Below, one piece after another: positions 1 to 8,313 of a stretch of DNA of 64,000 nucleotides (position 1 is its first letter; each line of letters opens with the position of its first letter). The notes under the pieces are model-generated. The model searched no databases. It saw only the letters and a program-made list of their open reading frames with translations, and was not told the DNA's origin. The DNA is taken from the NCBI RefSeq assembly GCF_900103225.1, contig NZ_FNJH01000003.1, positions 129,958 to 193,957 of the forward strand. Reading direction: 5' to 3'. Made by a program: the position numbers and the translations under genes. The stretch is from Pseudomonas congelans. GTDB lineage: Bacteria > Pseudomonadota > Gammaproteobacteria > Pseudomonadales > Pseudomonadaceae.

Positions 1-128
1 ATCGTTCCGCACGCTCCAGCGTGGGAATGCAGTTCTCGACGCTCTGCGTCGCAAGAGGACGCAGAGCGTCCAGAAAGGCATGCGACGCGGAGCGTCTCAC
101 GATAGTTGAGATGATCGTTCCCGCTGCA
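1..128. repeat. Dispersed intergenic repeat, copy 1
   Basis: GC-rich inverted-repeat element built from short arms such as ACGCTCCAGCGTGGGAA and GACGCTCTGCGTC, bounded by ATCGTTCC-type ends. Read on the other strand it matches the element at 16.55-16.68 kb almost throughout, and parts of those at 27.84, 38.28 and 45.09 kb. It sits just upstream of a transporter gene and carries in-frame start codons that would wrongly lengthen that gene. Confidence 0.75.
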
Positions 129-221
129 GGCTTCAGCTCCGTATCAGTGCGCCTGCAAGCTTTGCTATTCTTCGCGCCCTGTGAGCGACAGGCGCTCTTT
201 CAGCCATGTTTCGGATGCCTC

Positions 222-1538
222 ATGACGGCCATCGTACGTTCCCCCTCCCAGCCCTTCAGCAAATCCGATTACAAGACCCTGAGCCTTGCGGCGCTGGGTG
301 GGGCGCTGGAAATCTACGACTTCATCATTTTCGTATTCTTCGCGCTGACCCTCAGCCAGCTGTTCTTTCCTCCGGACATGCCTGAATGGATGCGTCTGCT
401 GCAAAGCTTCGGGATTTTCGTGACCGGCTATCTGGCGCGCCCGCTGGGTGGGATACTCATGGCGCACTTCGCCGACCGGCTGGGGCGCAAGCGCGTGTTC
501 AGCCTGAGCATTCTGATGATGGCCCTGCCTTGTCTGCTGATCGGCGTCATGCCCACCTACGCACAGATCGGTTACTGGGCGCCGCTGGTCCTGCTGGCGC
601 TACGCATCCTGCAAGGAGCCGCCGTGGGCGGCGAAGTGCCGAGCGCCTGGGTATTCGTGGCAGAACACGCGCCCAAGGGGCACCGCGGCTATGCACTGGG
701 CGTGCTGCAAGCCGGCCTTACGTTCGGATACCTGCTGGGTGCGCTGACCGCGACATGGCTGGCGCGGGTCTTCAGCCCTGGCGAAATCCTCGACTGGGCG
801 TGGCGTATTCCTTTCCTGCTCGGTGGCGTATTCGGTGTGGTAGGGGTGTGGTTGCGCCGCTGGTTGAGCGAGACCCCGGTGTTCATTGCCATGCATGCCC
901 AGCGTGAACATCTTCCGGCGCTGCCACTTGGGCAGGTCTTGCGCGATCACCGCCAATCCTTGCTGCCTGCTGCACTGCTGACGTTTGTGCTGACCTCCGC
1001 GGTGGTGGTACTGGTGGTGATTACCCCCACCGTCATGCAGCAGCGCTTCGGCATCAGCGCCAGCGACACCTTTGCCCTGAGCGCCATCGGCATCGTTTTT
1101 CTCAATATAGGCTGCGTGCCGGCAGGCATGCTGGTCGACCGCATCGGTGCCTGGCGCGGCATCATGTTCTACAGCCTGCTGATGCCGATGGGCATCGGCG
1201 TGCTTTACACCAGCCTCATCGCGCAATGGATACCGCTGGGCATCGCTTATGCCATTGCCGGGCTGGCGTGCGGGATTGTCGGGGTGGTGCCGTCGGTGAT
1301 GGTCGGACTGTTCCCCGCGAACATCCGTGTGTCAGGCATCTCGTTCACTTACAACATCGCCTACGCCTTCTGGGCCAGCACCACGCCATTGATGCTGATT
1401 GCCCTGATGCCCTGGAATATCTGGGTGTGCGTGCTGTATAGCCTGATCATGGGCGCCACGGGCCTCATTACTGCTGCGGTATTCGGCCTGCACCGGGGCG
1501 TGATAGTGGATGACCTGGCAAACGGTAAAGCCGGATAA
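222..1538 (+). CDS. MFS transporter, metabolite:H+ symporter (MHS) type
   Basis: A 438-residue inner-membrane permease with about twelve hydrophobic segments. The loop after the second and third helices has the MFS signature (ADRLGRKR, around residues 85-92), and the GGEVPSAWVFVAEHAP stretch is typical of the citrate/proline/alpha-ketoglutarate:proton symporter branch. Family knowledge therefore points to proton-coupled uptake of an organic acid or zwitterion; the substrate cannot be read from sequence. I chose the ATG at 222 because the frame stays open upstream only through the GC-rich repeat, and the residues added there look nothing like a transporter N-terminus. The ribosome-binding site is weak. 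The gene stands alone, followed by a hairpin and 500 bases of AT-rich non-coding DNA. Confidence 0.85.
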   Translation: MTAIVRSPSQPFSKSDYKTLSLAALGGALEIYDFIIFVFFALTLSQLFFPPDMPEWMRLLQSFGIFVTGYLARPLGGILMAHFADRLGRKRVFSLSILMMALPCLLIGVMPTYAQIGYWAPLVLLALRILQGAAVGGEVPSAWVFVAEHAPKGHRGYALGVLQAGLTFGYLLGALTATWLARVFSPGEILDWAWRIPFLLGGVFGVVGVWLRRWLSETPVFIAMHAQREHLPALPLGQVLRDHRQSLLPAALLTFVLTSAVVVLVVITPTVMQQRFGISASDTFALSAIGIVFLNIGCVPAGMLVDRIGAWRGIMFYSLLMPMGIGVLYTSLIAQWIPLGIAYAIAGLACGIVGVVPSVMVGLFPANIRVSGISFTYNIAYAFWASTTPLMLIALMPWNIWVCVLYSLIMGATGLITAAVFGLHRGVIVDDLANGKAG

Positions 1539-2045
1539 CACCGTGCCGGTTGGCGCGGCGCACGGTGGTTGCGGAGAAATCACGACGCTGGCTGCTCACC
1601 TCTGCTGTGGGGTGAGTAGCAACTCAAAGATGGATAAAAAGTTCCTGCTGGTAGACACGCTTAATTGTAACAAGTGATTGTAATTCCGTTTCCTCAAGTC
1701 TATCTTGCGCCTGTCTATAGTGTTTGCGTTATTTATCTAATGTGCCCTCAGCCCGTGCCTGCGCAAACTGTTTCGTCAGGAGGAACATGCATAGCTTTGA
1801 TAAATAGATAGGCGTAAGTATTCTGCATTTCGTGTAGGATTTTTCCTTAGTATTTAATTGCTAGAGATTTTTCTTACAGATTTCAGCTTTGTTGGAGGCT
1901 TTGAGGGAGGCGTCTCGCATTTGCGCAAAACAAGACTCAATAAAATGATTTCTGTGCCGATTTACTGTTTGGGTCATGGAAGACGAATGTAAGAAACATC
2001 CTACAAATTTGTCTGTTAGGCAAAATGATGGCAAGGGGAAGTATC
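1539..2045. other. Intergenic, AT-rich, with hairpin at 1591-1620
   Basis: No convincing gene. A 10-bp stem (1591-1600 with 1611-1620, one G-T pair) lies about 50 bases after the transporter stop and may end its transcript, though no T-run follows. From about 1660 the base composition drops markedly. The last part presumably holds the promoter of the LuxR-type gene; I could not assign -35/-10 boxes with confidence. Confidence 0.5.
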
Positions 2046-2294
2046 ATGTGGGTGACAATGAGAGAGCAAGAGGTTCTTGGCCTGTTGTTGCAGGGATGTA
2101 CGAACAAGGAAATCGCCAGGCAGCTCAGTATCAGTGACTATACTGTGCGCGATCATGTCTCTTCGCTGCTCAGAAAGAACCAGGTAAAGACGCGTGTCGA
2201 ACTCATGGCCAGGTGCGTATCTCAATTGCTTCCCGGAAAAAATACCCGACCCCCTACATCTGTCGGATTGCGTCGCGAGCCAGCACATACATAA
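2046..2294 (+). CDS. Orphan LuxR/GerE-type helix-turn-helix protein
   Basis: About 82 residues that are almost entirely a GerE DNA-binding domain: MREQEVLGLLLQG (helix 1), CTNKEIARQLSIS (helices 2 and 3), YTVRDHVSSLLRKNQVKTR (recognition and dimer helices). There is no receiver or autoinducer-binding domain, so it should bind DNA without a built-in sensor. Such stand-alone domains act as small regulators or modulate longer LuxR proteins. The ATG at 2046 is preferred to two earlier ATGs because a good GGGGAAG ribosome-binding site ends five bases before it. The next gene starts 180 bases downstream on the same strand. The tail after residue 62 (PGKNTRPPTS) is low in structure. The target is unknown. 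Confidence 0.75.
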   Translation: MWVTMREQEVLGLLLQGCTNKEIARQLSISDYTVRDHVSSLLRKNQVKTRVELMARCVSQLLPGKNTRPPTSVGLRREPAHT

Positions 2295-2454
2295 TGTGTC
2301 TTGTCGCATTCTGCAACTTGTTAATGTAATCAGCGCTGCTGACGTATAGCAGTGCCATTCATAATACCGTGCTGCTCTGTGAGTGCCGTCAGGCACTGCT
2401 TTCTGGCTGTTTGCAGAAAGGAATATCCAAAACCTGCTCGCACGACGAACTGTA

Positions 2455-2462
2455 AACAATAA
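2455..2462 (+). promoter_or_regulatory. Possible Hfq/Crc A-rich (CA) motif
   Basis: AACAATAA fits the AAYAAYAA pattern bound by Hfq with Crc in pseudomonads. It lies directly in front of the AAAGGAG ribosome-binding site of the next gene, where binding would block translation. Confidence 0.45.
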
Positions 2463-2475
2463 AAAGGAGCCACTC

Positions 2476-3174
2476 ATGACTGTTTGTTTTGTTCGGGGCG
2501 AGTCAGGGGCCGACACATCGTTGCGGCTGGATCTGCAGCGGCCCGGTTTTAATATGACAACAGACTTCCATCACCTGGCAATCCGACAGTCTGCGCTTTC
2601 GGTGACGCAACTTGCCGAGCAGCAGGCAAAACTGTCCGGCCCCGCTGGCCTGTTTGCCAAGCTCTGCCGGCAGCTTCGTTCGCATGGGCGCCAGTCACCC
2701 TTGCTCGAAGACGTTGCCCGGCTTGAGGGCCGCAAGCGTCAGTGGCTGGCCGAGCGCGCAGTACAATTTGTGCTGAGCCTGCACGGCCGTCGGCCAGAAG
2801 TCGAGAACCCGTTCAAAGGCCGGGTGCGCGAAGACCTGTGCTGCATCGTTTTCGACGATTCATCGCCGCACACGCTGGTCGAACGTTATGCCGCCAGTGA
2901 AGCGCTGCGGGCTCAGGACAGTGAGTACTTCGTCAAACTCATTGCCACTACACGCAACACCGTCGAACGGCGAATCGTGTTCCACGGTCTGCTCGAACAC
3001 TTCGACCGTCTGTTGCCCATCGAGAAGAGCATCTATCCACTGAACTATCGCACTGTTCAGCAAGCTCATCTCGATCATGAGGAGGCCCTCTATGGTGCCC
3101 TGATAATGCAGCAGCCCATCGGCACATTACTTGAGATGCATACGCCTGAGTGGTTGTTGAATAACCTGTCTTAA
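2476..3174 (+). CDS. Conserved protein of unknown function
   Basis: A 232-residue soluble protein I do not recognise. The start at 2476 has a near-perfect AAGGAG ribosome-binding site; the frame is open upstream but without such a site. The sequence is rich in Arg, Leu and His, with no signal peptide or membrane segment. The C-terminal half (ERRIVFHGLLEHFDRLL, then HLDHEEALYGALI) has a helical pattern faintly like the ligand-binding FCD domain of GntR regulators, but the N-terminus shows no winged helix, so I do not assign it there. It follows the orphan LuxR-type gene by 180 bases and has a possible Hfq/Crc motif at its ribosome-binding site, which would put it under carbon-source control. 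Confidence 0.65.
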   Translation: MTVCFVRGESGADTSLRLDLQRPGFNMTTDFHHLAIRQSALSVTQLAEQQAKLSGPAGLFAKLCRQLRSHGRQSPLLEDVARLEGRKRQWLAERAVQFVLSLHGRRPEVENPFKGRVREDLCCIVFDDSSPHTLVERYAASEALRAQDSEYFVKLIATTRNTVERRIVFHGLLEHFDRLLPIEKSIYPLNYRTVQQAHLDHEEALYGALIMQQPIGTLLEMHTPEWLLNNLS

Positions 3175-3449
3175 TTTGAACTTTCCATTGACCGGGAATG
3201 TGTGGGGTAGGTGGTGGCAAGGCGTATCAATCCGGTGTCAGAAGTAATTTGCATTTAGTAGATATATATACCTGTCGGCTGATGGGGTTCTTGCAAGTGG
3301 CTTGAGTTTCTCTGACAAAAAACTTTCAAGCTCAGTGCGCGTTAGCGCGTTCGGTGAATGATAAAAACTAGCGGTTCGTGCGGACGTTTCAAGTCTGCAG
3401 CTTTCGCGCGGCCAATACATTTGATTTATAAAAAATTGGAATAAAAATT

Positions 3450-3875
3450 ATGAAAAAACTAGCACCGTTGGCTTTGTTGTTAGTGTCAGCTGCCTGCCAG
3501 GCGACCGATTATTCGGTTACGACTACGAGAACGCCGACGTCTATCAATGGACCCGGTCACAGTGCGTTTTCCCGACACCAGTTGAGATTGGCTGATTACC
3601 CCCGCAGCGCGGCTAATAACTCTCGGTTGAGAAAGATTTCCTGGACCGCTACGTCTTTTCCGGAGAGTACGGGCGAGCAGACAAAAATATGTTTTAGGCG
3701 CGAAGGGGTACACGAGTCGAGCTGTATTCAGATTGATCCGGGTATGCCAGGTGATACTGATAAATTTAATAACCTGGGGTTCAGCTATGCATCAGATGTT
3801 TTGATAAAACACCAAGCCGTACATGGGCCATGGCAAAGCAACCTGCCGGGCCGGAAACAGTCACCTTTCATCTAA
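3450..3875 (+). CDS. Predicted secreted protein of unknown function
   Basis: A 141-residue protein with a clear signal peptide: MKK, a hydrophobic stretch LAPLALLLVSAA, then CQA before TDYS. Cleavage after CQA by signal peptidase I seems likelier than lipidation because position -3 of the cysteine is Ser. The mature part is Ser/Arg-rich and has two further cysteines (CFRREG and SSCIQI) that could pair in the periplasm. It has no domain I know. The codon usage and the AT-rich upstream region (3175-3449, where I see no other gene) differ from the core genes nearby, suggesting acquired DNA. A hairpin follows at 3891. Confidence 0.6.
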   Translation: MKKLAPLALLLVSAACQATDYSVTTTRTPTSINGPGHSAFSRHQLRLADYPRSAANNSRLRKISWTATSFPESTGEQTKICFRREGVHESSCIQIDPGMPGDTDKFNNLGFSYASDVLIKHQAVHGPWQSNLPGRKQSPFI

Positions 3876-3890
3876 CGTATTGATTGTCAA

Positions 3891-3913
3891 TCCCTGGCGA
3901 TAACCGTCAGGGA
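3891..3913 (+). terminator. Hairpin, possible weak terminator
   Basis: Nine-bp stem TCCCTGGCG/CGTCAGGGA (one G-T pair) with loop ATAAC, 15 bases after the secreted-protein stop. No T-run follows, so it may allow read-through into the next gene. Confidence 0.35.
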
Positions 3914-3936
3914 TCTTGCAGGCAGGAGCCCACGTC

Positions 3937-4806
3937 ATGCGAGTCATAAGTTCCGGAGCAGATGCACTGATAATCGCGCAACAACTTGATGAAAAAAGGG
4001 CGGCGAAAAACATGCCCTCAATTGCCAATCCGGCCCTTCGGTCAACCTCTCCAGACTCTGCGGTGACCATCAGCGGCCAGGCCCTCCTGAAACACAGGGT
4101 TTTTGGGTTTGCGGACTCTGTTCGTTCTGCGCCCATGCTCGGGAAAGCCGAATGTGGAATGTCCATGCCCGAGGCGTTTTTTTTAACTCGGGACGATCGA
4201 AGGTTGCTGAGTGATGTTTACGAGTGGGCGAGTGATCAAGGCGCTGATCTGGTCTATGTAGATGAACTGGCGTTTCAGTTGGCTTCTTATAGGGAGAGTA
4301 ATAATGGGGGAATAATGAGTCCTCATAACCAGGGCAAGGTATATGACATGGAAGGCCATAAGGTTTTCTACAGTTTTACCGAGCCGCACGCGGCCATTGC
4401 CAAGCGTATTACCGAAAGTGATGGGTTAAAAACAACGCGACTGGACCAGGGGTTTGTTCGCTTCATCACTGACAAGGACTACGGGTCTATAGGTCACAAT
4501 AATTTCGAGTTCATGGAAAAAGTCATCAACAGGTTTGCAACGGCGGGGGAAAGCGCTGAGCAGCTGGGTACAGATTTCGCTACTTATAAAAGCCAGAAGA
4601 GTGACTATATAAGAACGCTGTCCAAGGAAAAATACACTCCCGGCGAAGGAGACACTCAAGAAAAGGCCTCCGCAAGGAAATCCGCTAAACCCAAGGACAT
4701 AACCCTGGAAAGCCTGCGTGCCGACAGGCGCGAGACGTTCCTGAAAGCGATGGGGGTCAAGAGTCTCTCGTCCCTGTTCGACATGCTGTTCAAGAGCAAG
4801 CGTTGA
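3937..4806 (+). CDS. Hypothetical protein, 289 residues
   Basis: No recognised domain. The first 60 residues are rich in Ser, Ala and Asn with no hydrophobic signal peptide (MRVISSGADALIIAQQLDE). The middle is a mixed alpha/beta region. The C-terminus (about residues 205-289) is a very basic, Lys/Ser-rich, probably helical segment. The ATG at 3937 follows GGAG at eight bases; an earlier TTG at 3916 lacks a site. A polar, Ser-rich start with no signal peptide is compatible with, but does not show, type III secretion; I see no convincing hrp box upstream. The gene converges with the diguanylate cyclase, the two stops lying four bases apart. Confidence 0.6.
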   Translation: MRVISSGADALIIAQQLDEKRAAKNMPSIANPALRSTSPDSAVTISGQALLKHRVFGFADSVRSAPMLGKAECGMSMPEAFFLTRDDRRLLSDVYEWASDQGADLVYVDELAFQLASYRESNNGGIMSPHNQGKVYDMEGHKVFYSFTEPHAAIAKRITESDGLKTTRLDQGFVRFITDKDYGSIGHNNFEFMEKVINRFATAGESAEQLGTDFATYKSQKSDYIRTLSKEKYTPGEGDTQEKASARKSAKPKDITLESLRADRRETFLKAMGVKSLSSLFDMLFKSKR

Positions 4807-4810
4807 TGGA

Positions 4811-5887
4811 TCAGGCCTGTGCGCCAAGCGACTGGAGCTCTAGCGCCGCATCCTGAGGGCTGGCGACGCGGTTGCGGCCGGTGCTTTTGGCCAGATACAG
4901 CGCCTTGTCTGCCTCATGCAGCCACGAAGAGGCATCCGGCATTTCAGGGGAGTAGGCGGCAATGCCGATACTGAGGCTGACTTTCAGATCGCGTTGCAGG
5001 GTATAGGTCATTTCATCTATCGCCAGGCGCAGGCGTTCAAGGATTTCCTTTGCCTGAAACAAGCCGGTATTGGGCAGAATGACGCAGAACTCATCGCCGC
5101 CACAACGCCCGATCAGGTCTGAATCGCGCAGGTTTTCTATCAGTGCTTGGCTGATACTCTGCAGCACCGTGTCGCCCATCAGGTGGCCGTAAGTGTCATT
5201 GATGACCTTGAAGTGGTCGATATCGATCAGCGCAATGACGCACTCCTGATAGGCGTTCTGACTGCTTGCGTACTCCAGATCAAGCAGGTCCTTCCATGCG
5301 CCGTGATTGAGCAGACCGGTGAGGCTGTCGGTACGGCTCACCTTGCGCAGGATGTTGCGGTGCTCCCACAGCTTGAGTGTGACCTGATGGCTCAGCCAGC
5401 CAATGAAAATAGGGTAGGTCACCAATACCGGAAGGCAGGCGTAGATCTGCGCCATGTTGCCATGCAGATTGACCACAGGGTCGAGCGCGGCCAGCGAAAT
5501 CAGTACGCCCAATGCCTGCATGCACAGGCCTTGCAGCATCAGGCGTGGACCGGCCGCTGCCATGTTATGCATGGCCATCATGGCGAGGACCGTGACCCCG
5601 GGAACTGCGCTGAAACCCATCGCGCCAACCCAGAAACCGCCCATCATCGAATCGAAAAGCAGATTTCGCCATTCAGCCTGGTAGGGCTCGCGCGACGTTT
5701 TTGCCAGCTGGTAGGCAAGGTGCGGCCATACCAGGCTGTAGAGCAGTGCCAACAACCACGCCCAGTGTGCTGTATTCACGTAATACAAAGAAACAGCGAC
5801 CGTCACAAAGCCAACGCTTACACCGAAGCATCTCGGGGCGTAGATCCGCTTGGCGAATGCCATCCCTCTGCGGTGATAGGTGCTCAT
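4811..5887 (-). CDS. Membrane diguanylate cyclase, MASE2-GGDEF
   Basis: A 358-residue protein. The first 175 or so residues form a hydrophobic MASE2-type sensor of five to six membrane segments, as in E. coli AdrA/DgcC. The rest is a GGDEF domain, which makes cyclic di-GMP from two GTP. The active-site loop reads RCGGDEFCVIL, so catalysis should be intact, and RDSD stands exactly five residues before GGDEF, the inhibitory I-site that gives product feedback. The domain opens with the usual DSLTGLLNH. No EAL domain is present. Upstream (5888-6184) is 297 bases of AT-rich DNA without a gene. Confidence 0.9.
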   Translation of the reverse strand: MSTYHRRGMAFAKRIYAPRCFGVSVGFVTVAVSLYYVNTAHWAWLLALLYSLVWPHLAYQLAKTSREPYQAEWRNLLFDSMMGGFWVGAMGFSAVPGVTVLAMMAMHNMAAAGPRLMLQGLCMQALGVLISLAALDPVVNLHGNMAQIYACLPVLVTYPIFIGWLSHQVTLKLWEHRNILRKVSRTDSLTGLLNHGAWKDLLDLEYASSQNAYQECVIALIDIDHFKVINDTYGHLMGDTVLQSISQALIENLRDSDLIGRCGGDEFCVILPNTGLFQAKEILERLRLAIDEMTYTLQRDLKVSLSIGIAAYSPEMPDASSWLHEADKALYLAKSTGRNRVASPQDAALELQSLGAQA

Positions 5888-6120
5888 AGATTCTTACCGG
5901 ACATGACTTTCGAATCGGCCAGAAATCGACACCGCTTGACCGAAAGGCTGGAGTTTGAGCGTTCACTAGTGGCAAGGGAAGAGTATTTTGCCGAGGGGTG
6001 TCAAATAACTACATATTGATGAAAGGTCACTGTTTAAAAGTCAATTAAATGACAGAAACAGTGATGAAACCTGTTCAAAAATATGACGAAACATACAATC
6101 TAATACACCGTGAATAACCG

Positions 6121-6155
6121 GGACAGGGTGTCTGGTGTTTGCAGACACACTGCCC
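6121..6155 (-). terminator. Hairpin downstream of MFS exporter gene
   Basis: Core stem GTGTCTG/CAGACAC (6128-6134 with 6142-6148), extended outward by further pairs after one mismatch, about 35 bases after the minus-strand stop at 6185. The lack of a T-run makes it a weaker terminator call. Confidence 0.4.
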
Positions 6156-6184
6156 GGCGAGTTCAATAAGGCGACGTCACTCCG

Positions 6185-7387
6185 TTACAGCGCTGCCCTG
6201 TTTTTCTGCATGCTGGTCATCCATGCAACGGCAATGGACAGCAACGCGACAACAGCCGCGACATACCCTACGGCACCCAGGCCCAAATGCTCGATGGTAA
6301 GGCCTCCTATGATCGATCCCAGACCGATGCCGGCATTGGCGGCCGAGACATTCAAGGTTCCTGCCAGTGCCTGGGCCTGGGGCGCTGCTTTCATCACCCT
6401 GATCTGGCAGATCGGAAACAATGCGGTATGAGCAATGCCCCAGATCACCAGAACCATGGCCAGCAACGGCATGGAGCCTGCGGCCGGTACGCTTGCGGTC
6501 ATGCCTAGTGCGAGCAGCAGCGCAAATGCCATGGTCGAGCCGAGCGGGCTGCGGTCCACATAACGTCCACCCAGGGCATTACCGATCAGGCCGACCGCGC
6601 CGAAGCCCATCAACCACCAACCCACTTGAGCCGGTTCGATGCCCGCGATGCGTTCCAGCGTGTCAGCCAAGTAGGTATAAGCACCGAACATGGCTGTGAA
6701 CAGCAGGATGGACAGCAGCAGGTTGGCGAGGAAAAACGGATCCCGGAGAATTTTGGCCTGCTCGGCGAGGCCGACCTTTGCGGTAGGTTCGATACGCGGC
6801 ATCGACAGCGCCAGCAACAGCGCCATCAACGCAGACAGCAGCGTCAGAGCCCAGAAGGCCCCGCGCCAGCCCACGGCATCGGCAAATACCGTACCCAGCG
6901 GGATACCGAACAGCATGGCCGCCGAGATGCCGAGGTAGACCTGCGCAACGGCTTTGCCTGCGCGCTTTGGTCCGGCCAGCAGGCTTGCCGTTTCACTGGC
7001 GGTGCCCCAGAACACCGGCAAGGCCAGTGCCGGAATGAACCGCGCCAGCGCCAGCACCCAGATATTGCTCGATACCGCTGCCAGTGCGTTGGAGGCGGCG
7101 AAGATCAGCAAAATGACGATGAACGTGCGCTTGCGGTCCAGGTGCGAGAGCATCGCCGTCAGCGGTGGGCCAAAAAGCATCACCGTAAAGGCGAATAGCG
7201 TCACCAGCAAACCGGCAGTAGAGATGGAAATTCCCAGATCGCGGGCCATTGAAGGCAACAGACCGATGATGAGAAATTCAGTGGTGACGATCACGAAGCC
7301 GGCCAGGGCCAGAATCGCGATGGACAAGCCGGCGCCGGTCGAGCTTTCGCTGCGGGCGCCGGAGGCAGTGGTTTCCAGAGAAGGCAT
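6185..7387 (-). CDS. MFS transporter, drug/sugar exporter type
   Basis: A 400-residue inner-membrane protein with twelve predicted helices, of the DHA1/AraJ-like branch of the major facilitator superfamily. The N-terminal region has the expected TTEFLIIGLLPSMARDLGIS segment in helix 1, and SHLDRKRTF forms the conserved basic loop between helices 2 and 3. Family members export sugars, purines or drugs by proton antiport; the substrate here is unknown. The start at 7387 is the first ATG but lacks a strong ribosome-binding site. The gene stands alone. Confidence 0.8.
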   Translation of the reverse strand: MPSLETTASGARSESSTGAGLSIAILALAGFVIVTTEFLIIGLLPSMARDLGISISTAGLLVTLFAFTVMLFGPPLTAMLSHLDRKRTFIVILLIFAASNALAAVSSNIWVLALARFIPALALPVFWGTASETASLLAGPKRAGKAVAQVYLGISAAMLFGIPLGTVFADAVGWRGAFWALTLLSALMALLLALSMPRIEPTAKVGLAEQAKILRDPFFLANLLLSILLFTAMFGAYTYLADTLERIAGIEPAQVGWWLMGFGAVGLIGNALGGRYVDRSPLGSTMAFALLLALGMTASVPAAGSMPLLAMVLVIWGIAHTALFPICQIRVMKAAPQAQALAGTLNVSAANAGIGLGSIIGGLTIEHLGLGAVGYVAAVVALLSIAVAWMTSMQKNRAAL

Positions 7388-7591
7388 TGTGCAGACCCAT
7401 TAAAAATAAGTCCGCCAGCTTATTGCAGAAAAGAGCTTCTATCTTTGCCAAGTTTTCTCTTTATTGTGGACTGGAATTCACTAATAAGGAGGGTGTGAGT
7501 CTTCTGCCCAAGGTTCAGGCTTTGGTCAATCGATTGTCCGGCGTGTCGCAGGCGGATTGAGTCGCATCGCACCGGCTGGCCGCTCCGCAGA

Positions 7592-8179
7592 TCATTGGCC
7601 GATGACAGTCTTGACCAGCGCGGCGTGCTCTTTCGGATTCTTTGCATTGGAGACCACGTTAAGCACGGCTGCGCGGGTACCCGATGCAGCGACGATCGAC
7701 GTGCTCAGCACCTGAGCGTCGCTCATGGTCGCCGAGGTGTCCAGTTGGCGCACACCAAGACCGTTCTTCTTGACGATCTTCTTGTCACCCAGCTTTTTGA
7801 AATCCTTGTAGCCGGTACTCTGTTGGGCAAGGATGCCGGTGACCAGCCCATCAAGTACCGCGCCGTCATTGTCGTTGGCCTGCACGCCCATTGGCATCGG
7901 CGTTTCGGTAACGATCAACACACGCTTTTCAGCTGCATTGGTGTAGAGCGATCCTGTGACACCCTGAGCCTTGGCTTTTGCGTCAATCTCGGGCATTTCG
8001 CCCTTTACGTAGCCCGCAGGAATGGTGAAGGCCAGTTTGCCGCCCAGCAGCGAAGCGTTTTGCACCGCAGCGGCGGGCGCAGCGGCCTGCGGCTTGGTGG
8101 CAGCCTGAACGCTGACCATGCTCTGACATGCTGCCAGTGCGACACACACAGCCATTGCCTTGAAACCGAAAGAGCGCAT
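7592..8179 (-). CDS. Small exported lipoprotein, DcrB-like
   Basis: A 195-residue precursor. The signal sequence carries a lipobox LAAC (Cys18), and Ala/Pro-rich linker follows. The mature part (from about LAFTIPAGYVKG) has the alternating strand pattern of the DcrB/PsbP-like fold: a strand describing a solution-exposed protein, a VLIVTETPMP turn, then a long helix region. Function is unknown in this group. The family call comes from overall pattern, so it is moderate. A clear GGAA ribosome-binding site precedes the ATG at 8179. It lies downstream of the mlaA terminator as a separate unit. Confidence 0.7.
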   Translation of the reverse strand: MRSFGFKAMAVCVALAACQSMVSVQAATKPQAAAPAAAVQNASLLGGKLAFTIPAGYVKGEMPEIDAKAKAQGVTGSLYTNAAEKRVLIVTETPMPMGVQANDNDGAVLDGLVTGILAQQSTGYKDFKKLGDKKIVKKNGLGVRQLDTSATMSDAQVLSTSIVAASGTRAAVLNVVSNAKNPKEHAALVKTVIGQ

Positions 8180-8259
8180 GGAAATTCCTTTTTGTCTGTT
8201 AATGACGGAGGCGTTTGCGCCTCAGCCATGTGATTGACCAGGCAGGTAAAAGTGCCCAT

Positions 8260-8302
8260 AAAAAAACGACCAGCCCGATCACTCCGGCTGGCCGTCGTTT
8301 TG
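8260..8302 (-). terminator. Terminator of hydrolase-mlaA operon
   Basis: Inverted repeat AAAACGAC-AGCC / GGCTGG-GTCGTTTT closed by a short loop. Read on the minus strand it ends in a T-rich run just after the mlaA stop at 8314. Confidence 0.8.
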
Positions 8303-8313
8303 CTGCGTTACGC

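Noticed and set aside
21..221. N-terminal extension of the first transporter starting in the repeat
   Set aside because: It translates the GC-rich repeat and has no transporter-like or signal sequence. The ATG at 222 begins a normal MHS N-terminus.
1539..2045. A possible hrp box or type III promoter ahead of the LuxR-type gene
   Set aside because: I found no GGAACC-N15/16-CCACNNA sequence there or ahead of the 289-residue gene.
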